Positions 1-8,260 of a stretch of DNA of 64,000 bases are shown here, one piece after another; the first letter of the stretch is position 1, and each line of letters starts with the position of its first letter. Source of the DNA: Propionispira arboris (GTDB taxonomy: Bacteria; Bacillota; Negativicutes; Selenomonadales; Selenomonadaceae); contig NZ_FNZK01000016.1 of the NCBI RefSeq assembly GCF_900109225.1, positions 1 through 64,000 of the forward strand, written 5' to 3'. A program made the position numbers and the translations under genes. The notes under the pieces were generated by a model, which saw only the letters and a program-made list of their open reading frames with translations, searched no databases and was not told the DNA's origin.

Positions 1-2063
1 TTTCCCCCTGCCAATTTGGCACCACTGGCATTGGTTATTGCAGCTGCTGTCACGGTTACGTTATGAACCCCGGTAATGCTGCCCTCCGAAGTAACGGTAT
101 CAGCGACTATTGTTACATTGCGGTTCGCCGCAAAATCTCCGCCTACCAAATGGTGGATCGTTTTACTGGCGGTAAGGTTCATATCTCTTCCTGCCTTGGC
201 ACTGCCTCCGCCTTGTATAGTCTGCGCCGTCAGCGTGATATCTTGATTCGCTGCCAGCTTTCCATCTTTGTTATCTATATTACCTGTAACCGCCGCCGTT
301 AAGCTGCCGCCGGAAATTACTTGACCTACTGCATTCTTTAATCCAGTACTGGTCAGGTTGACATTTCCATTGCCGCCGATCGTTCCTGCCGTATTATCGA
401 TTGCCTGCGTAGTTTGTACTGTCAAATCGCTGTTGTCCAGGCTAAGCAGACTGCCCTTGGTATTATTAACAGTTTGTGCTGCAACAAACAAATTTTTATC
501 CGCTTGCATACTCCCCTGCTGATTCAGGAATTCGCCCTGAGCTTGTATATTGAGTGCTCCTTTTGTGAGAATCGTGCCCTGCGTATTATCTAAATCAGCC
601 TGTGATGTAATATGAGTGTCATCCGTGCCTGTTTGTACAATCCGGCCCCCATGATTGCTAATATTACCTGCAGCAATACTCATTTGCCGAGCGGTTATTT
701 GACCCGCCATACCATTTATAGCTTGGTCATTGATTAAAGCACCCGTCGTTGTTATGGTGACTTTATTATTGGTCTGCAAAGTACCACCTGTATGATTTAT
801 ATCTCCTGCACTTGCAAGTAAGCCAATATCAAGACCTGCACTGCTTTTTCCTCCAGCTATATCAAGTGCGGCACCTTGAACCGTAAGATTGCCTGCCGCT
901 ATATTTTGTCCATTGATCGAGGCCGTCTTGTTTACCCGTAAGGTAAGGTCACCCGTATTTCCAACACTGCCATCCGTTTGTATCCCCGATCCGATCGTAC
1001 CGCTCGACTGTGCGGCATCTGCGATAATGTTCATATTTTGTCCGGCAGTAAGTATGCCTGTATTGATCAGCATACCTTGGGCGTTAATCGTGGTGCTTTG
1101 CCGACTGCCTAAAGAACCTTGATTCATAATATTGTCATTTGATGTAAGTACCACGTTTCCAATAGCCGACGTACTACCTGCCATAATAATCTTACCGGTC
1201 TGATTTATCATCAGATCGTCGTTCAGTGCTGAGATTGTCCCCAGACTATTGACACCTACGCCTTGAGCGGTGCCAATGAGGCTGATTTTACCAGCGTACA
1301 TGCCTCCTAACTGCCCTACATCTAGCGCTACGGTGGTCTTGGCATCATTTATTTTTTGTACATCTAGATTGTTATAATCTACCTTATTATTTCCTGTAAT
1401 TACATTGAGTTTTTTCGCCCACATTCCGGCGTTAACCTGTACGGACTGGCTGATTAAATCGACACGGTCTGCACGGCTACCGTCAAGGCCGCTTCCTGCC
1501 ACAGAAATTTGACCGCCTGTTACACGAAAAGCCTCCAGACTGCCGCTGCCTCCGAAGAGGGGAGTACCGGTGGTAAGTGTTGTGCGACCAGCATTGATAA
1601 ACCCAAAGCCATTACCGACAATTCCGTTTGGATTGGCAAGGATAAGGTCGGCTTTTGCGCCTGCTATTTCTGTATAGCCGCGCAGATAACTGCGCCCCGT
1701 CCCGGTCACTTCATTTAATATCAGTCTCGCACTGCCACCCGAGAGATTGGGGTTGCCTGCAATATATCCTGCCAGCTGTGTTTGTGTAATAACCCTGGCA
1801 TTATTCAGGATGAGCCCACGTGAATCTACATTAAACTGCTGATAGTAGTTATGGGATATACCTGTTTCCGAGGGTGTTGCAATATGTACAATGGTTATAC
1901 CATTCGCTGTTTTATCTACAATTGGCTGTTTATTTTTAGCAGCATTTGCATCAGCCACCACGTCAGCAGCGGCTGCCAAACAAGGCTGCAACAAGTAGAG
2001 ACACAGGGTAAACCATGCCGTGTATTTTTTTAGTTTACGAAACCTATTACGAATATTACTCAT
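1..2063 (-). CDS. TpsA-type filamentous haemagglutinin/adhesin exoprotein (partial, 3' end outside window)
   Basis: Secreted partner of a two-partner secretion system. Reading the minus strand from ATG at 2063 gives an unbroken frame of about 687 codons to the left edge, so the C-terminal part is missing. A basic stretch and hydrophobic segment (residues 8-32) form a signal sequence. The TPS domain follows and carries both family hallmarks: NPNL near residue 104 and NPNG near 144. After about residue 200 come degenerate beta-helix repeats rich in N, G, T and A (motifs such as NTGDLTL, NQGSLGS, NNTKGSLLS), typical of the haemagglutinin fibre. The ribosome site AGGAGGT lies at 2071-2077. The gene starts 50 bp after tpsB on the same strand, so the two form an operon. 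The TPS domain should be recognised by the TpsB POTRA region for export across the outer membrane. The passenger's binding target cannot be told from this part. Confidence 0.93.
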   Translation of the reverse strand, partial: MSNIRNRFRKLKKYTAWFTLCLYLLQPCLAAAADVVADANAAKNKQPIVDKTANGITIVHIATPSETGISHNYYQQFNVDSRGLILNNARVITQTQLAGYIAGNPNLSGGSARLILNEVTGTGRSYLRGYTEIAGAKADLILANPNGIVGNGFGFINAGRTTLTTGTPLFGGSGSLEAFRVTGGQISVAGSGLDGSRADRVDLISQSVQVNAGMWAKKLNVITGNNKVDYNNLDVQKINDAKTTVALDVGQLGGMYAGKISLIGTAQGVGVNSLGTISALNDDLMINQTGKIIMAGSTSAIGNVVLTSNDNIMNQGSLGSRQSTTINAQGMLINTGILTAGQNMNIIADAAQSSGTIGSGIQTDGSVGNTGDLTLRVNKTASINGQNIAAGNLTVQGAALDIAGGKSSAGLDIGLLASAGDINHTGGTLQTNNKVTITTTGALINDQAINGMAGQITARQMSIAAGNISNHGGRIVQTGTDDTHITSQADLDNTQGTILTKGALNIQAQGEFLNQQGSMQADKNLFVAAQTVNNTKGSLLSLDNSDLTVQTTQAIDNTAGTIGGNGNVNLTSTGLKNAVGQVISGGSLTAAVTGNIDNKDGKLAANQDITLTAQTIQGGGSAKAGRDMNLTASKTIHHLVGGDFAANRNVTIVADTVTSEGSITGVHNVTVTAAAITNASGAKLAGG

Positions 2064-2113
2064 AATCGATACCTCCTACCTTGTCTATCTATTAGCCATG
2101 ACTAAAAGCAACA

Positions 2114-3790
2114 TTAGAGCTGATAGATGAGCTGAAACCCGATAGCCGGGGTGGCTGTCTGTATTTCCTTAGGTTGTTTTAGCGCCCAGGCACAAAAAAT
2201 TTCATAGTTTACACCTTGGATCTGGCCGCGAAGCCCGATAGTCGTACCAGCCAGTGCCTTGCCAGAAAAAGATGCACTATCCGGTCCATGTACTTCACCA
2301 TAGTCAAGGCCAACATAAACTTCCTGTTTACCTATAGGAACACTTAGTTCATTGCGCAAAAAGTATCCCTGTTCGGCAGCCAAGGTTTGCTCACCGTCAA
2401 AACCACGCACCGTATAACGATTGCCAATACTGAAATAGTCGACTGCATAGAGACGGCTATTGGTATCTTGCACCTGAAGGACTACGCTGTATTTCCCTTC
2501 TACCTTGCCAAGCATAACCGGTGTAGTATAATCGACCTCGGCTGTCCATAAGTTATAGCGAGTGGTTGGCGAGTCAGCCGCCGCCGCATCTGTCTGTGCT
2601 CCAAGCCAAGGGAGACCTCGTTTATAGGCTAGACGCCAATCGAGTACTTTTTTACCGAAATACTGGCGTCTCGTGATGGCCAGCTCTGCAGCTGTAGTAT
2701 CCTTATGTTGTACATCAATTTCGGTACCCTCCGCATAGTTCCGGCTTTGTTTTTTAATTAATGAAAACTCTATATGCGTTTTGCTTGTCTGATCCCGATG
2801 AATGAGTTTAGCAATTTTAAATTCATTTGTGTAGCTATCCCCACTATAAAGTAAGTTTTGATTAATGGCTGCTATGGTTTGATGATAGTTGTGATGCTGC
2901 GTCAATAGCGTAAAGGTCCAGTTGCCACTTGGAAAGGAATAGTAAAGACTATAATCATCCGTTCCACGAAGGTTTTCTGAGCGATCCGCATCTTTATTAA
3001 ATGACACATTAAACAGGTCATTGGCATTAAATGGATTGTCAAAAGCCATGGATATTGAAGATTGCAGTTTGCCCGTTGCTTTACTGCCTGAATCATCTAG
3101 CGAAAGTACATAACGGTTCGGCCTAGATTCTTTCATTTGGATGACAACATCACTTTCCCCCATCCGCTTACCGGGTATCAGCTTAAAGTCAGCATCCTGT
3201 GATGGAACTCGTTTTAACTGTTCAAGGCCTTGCTCCAAGTCGCGAAGGTTTAGAATATTTCCTGGTCTTGTCGGAAAAGCATTTTCCCAGTTCCCGCTAT
3301 GCTGCACCTTGTCAAATCGAATTTGACTTATGATACCAGGAACAAGTACAAGCTGTAGTGTTCCATTGGAAAGGTCTTGTTCTGGAATGGCAACGCGAGT
3401 GGTAACATACCCCCGATTAATGAGTTCATTCGTTAATCGTTTGACAATGAGATTAATGCCTTCTTTACCAATCTGCTGATTTTTATATTTGTTTAGCATA
3501 TCTTGCAGCCAGGGGAACTGTCCATCCCTGTCACCTTCCAGCATCAATGTATGAATAAGAAAACTTGGTGCTTCGGCTGGCAGGCGGTTGTCATTATCTT
3601 TAATCTGCTCCTGTTCTAGAAAGACATCCTTCTTTTGCTGCAAGTTTTGTCGTTGTGCCGCTGCTTCCCGCGAACGACGATTTAGTTCTTGATTATCACC
3701 AGGATGCGGTATTTCTGCCCAGGCCTGTGTATAAGGCAGCATGCATAGTACCACCAAAATCAAGACGACTTTTATCTTTGATAAGTGCAC
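2114..3790 (-). CDS. TpsB outer-membrane transporter (ShlB/FhaC family)
   Basis: Omp85-superfamily pore that exports the TpsA protein encoded just downstream. The 558-residue length fits the family. There is a signal peptide with likely cleavage after AWA (residue 25). A Gln/Arg/Glu-rich linker follows, then POTRA-like sequence (about 75-230; LVKRLTNELINRGYVTTR is typical of the ShlB POTRA). A 16-strand barrel region follows to the C terminus, with the conserved GNRYTVRGFDGEQ segment near residue 460 corresponding to the VRGY/F lid-lock motif. Start is GTG at 3790 with GGGAG about 8 nt upstream; no better ATG is in frame. It stands first in the tpsB-tpsA operon. Presence of such a transporter means the cell has an outer membrane. 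Confidence 0.93.
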   Translation of the reverse strand: MHLSKIKVVLILVVLCMLPYTQAWAEIPHPGDNQELNRRSREAAAQRQNLQQKKDVFLEQEQIKDNDNRLPAEAPSFLIHTLMLEGDRDGQFPWLQDMLNKYKNQQIGKEGINLIVKRLTNELINRGYVTTRVAIPEQDLSNGTLQLVLVPGIISQIRFDKVQHSGNWENAFPTRPGNILNLRDLEQGLEQLKRVPSQDADFKLIPGKRMGESDVVIQMKESRPNRYVLSLDDSGSKATGKLQSSISMAFDNPFNANDLFNVSFNKDADRSENLRGTDDYSLYYSFPSGNWTFTLLTQHHNYHQTIAAINQNLLYSGDSYTNEFKIAKLIHRDQTSKTHIEFSLIKKQSRNYAEGTEIDVQHKDTTAAELAITRRQYFGKKVLDWRLAYKRGLPWLGAQTDAAAADSPTTRYNLWTAEVDYTTPVMLGKVEGKYSVVLQVQDTNSRLYAVDYFSIGNRYTVRGFDGEQTLAAEQGYFLRNELSVPIGKQEVYVGLDYGEVHGPDSASFSGKALAGTTIGLRGQIQGVNYEIFCAWALKQPKEIQTATPAIGFQLIYQL

Positions 3791-3987
3791 AAGGATGCTC
3801 CCTTCTTTCTTAAATCACTATAATACATTTTTTCCATCGAAACGATTGTTAAAGTTTTCACAATCATATGTATTCCTGTGATTCCTATTTTCTTGTTTCT
3901 AGATTGTTCGTTACCTTTCAGCTTACGACAACTCAATTTTTTTGTTGATTCTGCGGGTAAATCTAAAGAATTTCTCTGTTGGGACTG

Positions 3988-4122
3988 TCATTGCAAAAAA
4001 ACATGTTTTCCATAACTGTACTCTTTTTTTTCAGCAAAACAATAAGTATGTGTGCGACACGCTATCTTGTTAGCGATAGCTGACCACAAGAAAATGCATT
4101 GTTCCATCCTTGGCTTTTCCAC
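3988..4122 (-). CDS. Possible small ORF (44 aa) upstream of tpsB
   Basis: Not recognised. GTG at 4122 is preceded by a very good AAGGAG site (4130-4135, spacing 7). The 44-residue product is basic, with four cysteines and a hydrophobic patch (residues 9-17). The frame stops at a TGA (3988-3990). It then stays open in the same phase for at least 65 more codons, up to and beyond the tpsB start at 3790. That is long for AT-rich non-coding DNA, so this may be a gene cut by one nonsense codon, or a chance opening. No homologue comes to mind. Confidence 0.3.
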   Translation of the reverse strand: MEKPRMEQCIFLWSAIANKIACRTHTYCFAEKKEYSYGKHVFLQ

Positions 4123-4498
4123 TTTCTCACTCCTTTTTTATTGTGTGGGGTATGATGCAGCGACTGATTGTTATCTGTCATCAGCCATGCCTTGATTATG
4201 CTATTTGATTCATTCCAATTATTGAAATTATTAAAATTCTACAAATTGGCAAAAAAAAATGACGTTATTTTTTATACCTAGTACTATCTTTCTAAAACCT
4301 CCACAAAAGCTGTTCCATGAAACTTAATACCTAGTATATTTCATAAGTCAGAATACAAATATACAATATTTATCTTTATTTATGGATAATAACATAAATC
4401 GAATCTGTAGACAATGAGTATTTAATCCTATAATCAATAAATTCAAAATCATCTGCTTATACTATTATTCTCAGAAAGCTGCTTTCAAAGTATCGGCT

Positions 4499-4532
4499 AA
4501 AAAAGCCAATAAATTTTTATATTTATTGGCTT
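4499..4532 (-). terminator. Intrinsic terminator after the P-loop kinase gene
   Basis: Perfect 12-bp arms AAGCCAATAAAT (4503-4514) and ATTTATTGGCTT (4521-4532) around a 6-nt loop, followed on the minus strand by TTTTTT. It sits 54 bp after the stop of the gene at 4586-5098. Confidence 0.75.
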
Positions 4533-4585
4533 CAAAGTCGAGATATTCTTTGAATATTAAGTATGGTCTTAAACCTAATTCTATT

Positions 4586-5098
4586 TTAAGAACCAGTTTC
4601 AGAAATGATCGTCGCTATTTTATTGGCAGCTTGTTTTGCCGTAATAGCACTGACATCAATTTTGATCGTATCCATGTTTTCGTATAAAGAAATTCTGGGG
4701 ATACTTCGTTCCAGTACATCCGCGTGCCTTTTTTGATCCACAATATCTTTACCAACCCTTTTAGTCAGTGCTTCTTTCGATACGAGCAAGGAAAATTTAT
4801 ATACAGCAACATCCTTTAAAGATAATCGGCTTAAAATATCATCCATAATAGATTCTTGGTGCATAACCCAACAAAAAATAATATTTTCAAATTCGGAACA
4901 TGCCAAAAAGTTGTTCAGACTAAAACAAATATTTTTCAAAACCAGCTCTTTTGTTTCTGCGGTGACCGTAAAAGGTTTCATGTTCCAGCACCAATCACCA
5001 TCTAAAAAAACACCTGGCTGCACAATATTCAAAAGTTCATTACACGTTGCCGTCTTTCCTGCGCCCATCGTTCCATTTACCATGATCAACCGTTTCAT
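4586..5098 (-). CDS. AAA_33-type P-loop nucleotide kinase-like protein
   Basis: Small (170 aa) cytoplasmic P-loop NTPase. Walker A is GTMGAGKT at residues 9-16, and a DGDW motif at about 34-37 corresponds to the substrate/Mg-binding region of shikimate/gluconate-kinase-like folds. KRVGKDIVDQKR near 114-125 looks like the mobile LID segment with its arginines. This family includes small-molecule kinases, zeta-toxin-like and antibiotic phosphotransferases; the substrate cannot be told. It lies 24 bp after the M20 amidohydrolase gene on the same strand, so it is probably the last gene of that transcript, and is followed by a good terminator. Confidence 0.75.
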   Translation of the reverse strand: MKRLIMVNGTMGAGKTATCNELLNIVQPGVFLDGDWCWNMKPFTVTAETKELVLKNICFSLNNFLACSEFENIIFCWVMHQESIMDDILSRLSLKDVAVYKFSLLVSKEALTKRVGKDIVDQKRHADVLERSIPRISLYENMDTIKIDVSAITAKQAANKIATIISETGS

Positions 5099-5122
5099 TT
5101 TGCCGCCTCTTTATCCTATGAT

Positions 5123-6265
5123 TTATTTGTTTATAAATCCCAATATTTTATTCACCATCGTGTTCATGATCTGCACACCATCCGCTAAAGACTCTATGTC
5201 AAAAGACATTTGGGGATTATGCAATCCCTCTTTCATATTGCACCCCAAACCCATAAAAGCTGTCTTTAAAGATTTTTTATGCTGCTTATAAAAATGAAAA
5301 TCATCTACACCCGTCGTTACAATTGGATCGAGTAATCCACCCTCGCCCAAAACTTCTATAATAGCATCTTTCATTTGCTTGGTTAACTTCGCATCATAAT
5401 CAGCCCCAGCAAAACCTTCTTGCAGTGTAATGTTAGATTTCGCCCCAACGGTAGCAGCTCCATTTTCAATTGCCTGGATTGTTTTATTCATCAGTTCTTC
5501 CATTACTTCATTCGTTTGTGCCCTTAAATCAAAAACAATATGTGCGATATTGGGAACTGTATTAACAGCTGATTCCGCCGCACTGATTTGAGTAACTTTT
5601 ACACTGGACGAAACACCTGGATCAACACGAATGGAATTCACAGCCATAATAGCTGCTGCTGCACCATCGATTGCATTAATCCCTAAGTGAGGTCTTGCTC
5701 CATGTGCTGTTTTCCCTTTAATATCAGCCGCAATCGTATAACCTGCACCATGCCATAATGCTGGTGAAGCCTGTCCTTTTCCCGCCTCTTGCAGCGGACG
5801 CAGATGCAGCCCCAATAAAATATCAACATCATCGATCGCACCAGCTCTAGCCATACGCTGCGACCCGCTGCCATTTTTCGAAGCAACTTCCTCCGCTGGT
5901 TGAAAGATCAATTTCAGTGTCCCTTTTTTTATTTTTTGTTCAGCTGCGAATTTTGCCAAGGCTAAAACAATCGACATATTTGCATCATGTCCGCAGGCAT
6001 GAATCACACATGGTTTTCCTTCAATAACATAGGGAAGGGCATCGATATCGGCACGAATCGCCAGCACAGGTCCTGGTTCAGCTCCTCGCAAGATACCAAT
6101 TACGCCCGTTTGAGCACCCGTTGCTTGCTTTCCCGTTTGCACAACATAACCAAATTGCTGTAACAGTTTCGCGATATAGGCTGTTGTTTTTATTTCTTCA
6201 AAACCCAATTCCGGCATTTTATGTAAGTTTGTATAAAATTCAACTACAGAGTTTTTTATGTTCAC
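5123..6265 (-). CDS. M20D-family amidohydrolase (N-acyl-amino-acid/aminoacylase type)
   Basis: Metal-dependent hydrolase of acylated or conjugated amino acids, acting in the cytoplasm. The 380-residue length is normal for M20D. Metal ligands are visible: HACGHD (about 90-95), QPAEE (about 127), GLHLRP (about 153) and a late His in GLHNPQMSF (about 356). The usual small dimerisation domain lies between (HGARPHLGINAIDGA, about 190). Start is GTG at 6265 with GGGAG about 9 nt upstream. It follows yjiH and yjiG with a 30-bp gap, so the likely role is hydrolysing the compound those membrane proteins take up, much as E. coli yjiHG sits beside iadA. Exact substrate unknown. Confidence 0.88.
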   Translation of the reverse strand: MNIKNSVVEFYTNLHKMPELGFEEIKTTAYIAKLLQQFGYVVQTGKQATGAQTGVIGILRGAEPGPVLAIRADIDALPYVIEGKPCVIHACGHDANMSIVLALAKFAAEQKIKKGTLKLIFQPAEEVASKNGSGSQRMARAGAIDDVDILLGLHLRPLQEAGKGQASPALWHGAGYTIAADIKGKTAHGARPHLGINAIDGAAAAIMAVNSIRVDPGVSSSVKVTQISAAESAVNTVPNIAHIVFDLRAQTNEVMEELMNKTIQAIENGAATVGAKSNITLQEGFAGADYDAKLTKQMKDAIIEVLGEGGLLDPIVTTGVDDFHFYKQHKKSLKTAFMGLGCNMKEGLHNPQMSFDIESLADGVQIMNTMVNKILGFINK

Positions 6266-6295
6266 AAAAATATGCTCCCTATTTTATGTATTTTA

Positions 6296-6748
6296 TCAAC
6301 TGAATATTTTCATAATAAACATAGCAACAATTGCATTAATAAAGCAAATCGCAAACATCACAGGATAAAAGCGTGTTTGCACCCCTGATGTGCCAAGGCA
6401 TCGCCCCATATATTGCATCAAAGATCCCATTAGAAAAATCGCTGGCAGTAATATGGTAACTTGATGCTCATCCAAAATTCCAGATGTAACCAAACTCGTA
6501 ACGACACCAACACCACCACCCATTGATAAAAAAGAGCTCACTAAAACCATAATTGATTCACCCGGCAGACCAAAAACAATCATTACAGGTGCAAAAACTT
6601 TACCTAAAATAGCCAATATGCCAAGTAATTTTAGAAATTCAATTAATACGAACGCCATCAAAACATTTGGCAGCATTGAATAAATACCAACATCCCAGCC
6701 CTCTTTGGCTCCTCTTGTAAAAGCATCCATCACATTTTCTTTTTTCAT
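6296..6748 (-). CDS. yjiG: YjiG-family nucleoside-recognition (Gate) membrane protein
   Basis: 150-residue inner-membrane protein with about four transmembrane helices and the Gate-domain signature (GLPGESIMVLVSSFLSMGGGVG, in the first half). Length and partner match E. coli YjiG, which always goes with YjiH. Its ribosome site GGAGGAG lies inside the last codons of yjiH, implying coupled translation and probably a 1:1 membrane complex. Transport role is inferred from family and from the amidohydrolase gene that follows. Confidence 0.85.
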   Translation of the reverse strand: MKKENVMDAFTRGAKEGWDVGIYSMLPNVLMAFVLIEFLKLLGILAILGKVFAPVMIVFGLPGESIMVLVSSFLSMGGGVGVVTSLVTSGILDEHQVTILLPAIFLMGSLMQYMGRCLGTSGVQTRFYPVMFAICFINAIVAMFIMKIFS

Positions 6749-6752
6749 TATC

Positions 6753-7409
6753 TTATAGCTCCTCCAGTTTTACAACTTTTCTAATATATAATCTCATAAG
6801 ATTGGCTCCCACCACTTTCAAAACCATAATTAAACATAAAGGAAAGATAATCGGAACCGTTGAAAATGCGAATAAGGCAATCCCCGTCGACAAAAAATTT
6901 CCAATAGCAGCACCTGCGGAAAATTGGAACGCAACAAAAACCGTTCTTTGTTCTTCGGTAATTAAATTTTGTTCGCGCAGCATTTTTGTCATACCGGCTC
7001 CGGCGTCTGTGCTTTGCGTACTTGATACGAGGGCTAAACCAACAACGCCAGGAAGCCCCATTAACGGTTGCAATAATGGTGTCAAGATACGTTGCGCTGC
7101 CCTTAACCCGCCCAAATGTTCAATGACCGCAACTACACCTAAAGATAACATGGTTGGTGGTACTAATGTAATAGCAAACATAAAACCATTTTTAGCTCCG
7201 GTTCCATCTATACCTAAAAAAGATCCACCTTCTTTGATTTTGCCAAAAGCACCGTTGATCGCATTAAAATCAAATGCCGCCTCAATTCCTTTTGCATCCG
7301 TGAATATTCCCGAAAAAAAGATAATTCCCAAAAACAAGACTATATAGCCTATAATAGGCACCTTTGATATTTTGTTAGGCTCAGCTTGCTCTGTTTTTTG
7401 TTCATCCAT
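6753..7409 (-). CDS. yjiH: YjiH-family Gate-domain membrane protein
   Basis: Inner-membrane protein of 218 residues with five or six hydrophobic helices and the nucleoside-recognition motif GLPGVVGLALVSSTQSTDAGAG around 125-146. Forms a pair with the next gene, yjiG; together they resemble the split halves of SpmAB/nucleoside-gate proteins. I chose ATG at 7409 (protein MDEQKT...) because AAGGAG lies 6-7 nt before it; the upstream in-frame ATG at 7439 has no site. First gene of the yjiH-yjiG-amidohydrolase-kinase transcript and preceded by a 200-nt leader (see 7494-7617). Confidence 0.86.
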   Translation of the reverse strand: MDEQKTEQAEPNKISKVPIIGYIVLFLGIIFFSGIFTDAKGIEAAFDFNAINGAFGKIKEGGSFLGIDGTGAKNGFMFAITLVPPTMLSLGVVAVIEHLGGLRAAQRILTPLLQPLMGLPGVVGLALVSSTQSTDAGAGMTKMLREQNLITEEQRTVFVAFQFSAGAAIGNFLSTGIALFAFSTVPIIFPLCLIMVLKVVGANLMRLYIRKVVKLEEL

Positions 7410-7493
7410 ACAATTACTCCTTCTCACTTTTAAAATCACATAATATTATTATAAACGTTTTCGAATATAACATAATATAGGAAAAAACATTCA

Positions 7494-7617
7494 TAAAAAA
7501 AGTTTAGCGGATTTAGATATATAAAGCAATGCGAAAATTAAAAAAGCGATCACCTTTCGTAGTCCAATATATCGTATCAAACCATTTAAGCAGTTCCGCT
7601 AAATGCTGGCGACTCCT
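7494..7617 (-). ncRNA. Candidate structured leader RNA / attenuator before yjiH
   Basis: On the minus strand a good promoter (7624-7651) would start transcription near 7617. Just inside the transcript lies TTTAGCGGA (7603-7595), whose exact complement TCCGCTAAA lies at 7511-7503. It is followed at once by CTTTTTTT (down to 7494). The closing helix plus U-tract looks like the end of a terminator or riboswitch expression platform, with about 83 nt enclosed. I do not recognise a known riboswitch class. yjiH begins only at 7409, leaving about 85 nt of further leader. Confidence 0.4.
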
Positions 7618-7623
7618 TTTTCC

Positions 7624-7651
7624 ATTATAAAACCGCTTTTATATTTGACAA
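7624..7651 (-). promoter_or_regulatory. Sigma-A type promoter of the yjiH operon
   Basis: Minus strand TTGTCA (7651-7646), 16-bp spacer and TATAAT (7629-7624). The -35 overlaps the -35-like TTGACA (7645-7650) and operator of the divergent padR gene, so one bound PadR could affect both directions. Confidence 0.65.
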
Positions 7652-7664
7652 GTTATATATAACT
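7651..7664. promoter_or_regulatory. Palindromic operator, probably for PadR
   Basis: Perfect 14-bp palindrome AGTTATATATAACT directly after the TTGACA at 7645-7650 and before the padR ribosome site AAGGAGG (7698-7704). PadR-family repressors commonly autoregulate through such AT-rich dyads near the -10; binding here is inferred. Confidence 0.5.
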
Positions 7665-7710
7665 ATGCTAATATAATTAAAATAATTCAAAATCACTAAG
7701 GAGGTCATTT

Positions 7711-8256
7711 ATGTCATTAAGCCATACATTATTAGGTTTACTATCTTATAAGCCAATGACCGGTTATGAAATAAAGCAACTATTCGATTGTTCCATCCAA
7801 CATTTTTGGAATGCTCATATAAGTCAAATATATCGTGAACTTACACGCATGGATGAAAAAGGATGGATTGTACATCATACACAAGAACAAACGAGTAAAC
7901 CGGACAAGAAAATTTATTCCATTACCGATACCGGCTCGGCAGAATTTATGAAGTGGCTGCAGGATTTCCCTGCCGAGTTTGAAAAAGTGGAACGCAATGA
8001 GTTTTTAGTACGAATTTTTTTTGCGTCACGAATTGATAAAGCCGCTTTGACTTATGAACTGAAGCGTTATATAAGAAAAGCGCAAGAGCAGTTGGACAAG
8101 TATAACCAAATTGGAACAGGAATTCAAACCGAAGCCGAAAACGGTGAAAAAGATGCCTTTTTTTGGCGCATGACACTGCGGCGCGGTATCCTGTCAACCG
8201 AGGCCACAATGAAATGGGCCGAAGAATGTTTACTATTAATAGAAGAGGAGCGATAA
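7711..8256 (+). CDS. PadR-family transcriptional regulator
   Basis: 181 residues. The N-terminal winged helix (about 5-75) has the family pattern LLGLLSYKPMTGYEIKQ, then SQIYRELTRMDEKGW and a wing ending KKIYSITDTG. The C-terminal Vir-like helical dimerisation domain (about 90-178) is present. AAGGAGG lies 6 nt before the ATG. It is followed after 4 bp by a flavoprotein gene and a membrane-protein gene, its likely targets, and is divergent from yjiH with a shared palindromic operator. Effector unknown; PadR proteins often sense phenolics or drugs. Confidence 0.9.
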   Translation: MSLSHTLLGLLSYKPMTGYEIKQLFDCSIQHFWNAHISQIYRELTRMDEKGWIVHHTQEQTSKPDKKIYSITDTGSAEFMKWLQDFPAEFEKVERNEFLVRIFFASRIDKAALTYELKRYIRKAQEQLDKYNQIGTGIQTEAENGEKDAFFWRMTLRRGILSTEATMKWAEECLLLIEEER

Positions 8257-8260
8257 TCGT

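Larger units (their letters stand above)
3791..4585. other. Long intergenic region upstream of tpsB
   Basis: About 800 bp, very AT-rich. It contains the small ORF at 3988-4122, a short inverted repeat (GCTATC at 4061-4066 with GATAGC at 4075-4080) and the terminator at 4499-4532. The stretch 4140-4498 shows nothing I can support as a gene. The tpsB promoter should lie here, but no clear -35/-10 pair stands out. Confidence 0.6.

Noticed and set aside
63-2033. Several short plus-strand openings (for example 63-302, 889-1122, 1509-1718)
   Set aside because: They lie inside the minus-strand tpsA frame, have no ribosome sites and give composition typical of antisense shadows.
6802-7347. 181-codon plus-strand frame opposite yjiH
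   Set aside because: Antisense shadow: rich in Pro/Lys/Ile, no ribosome site, and the minus strand encodes a clear YjiH protein.
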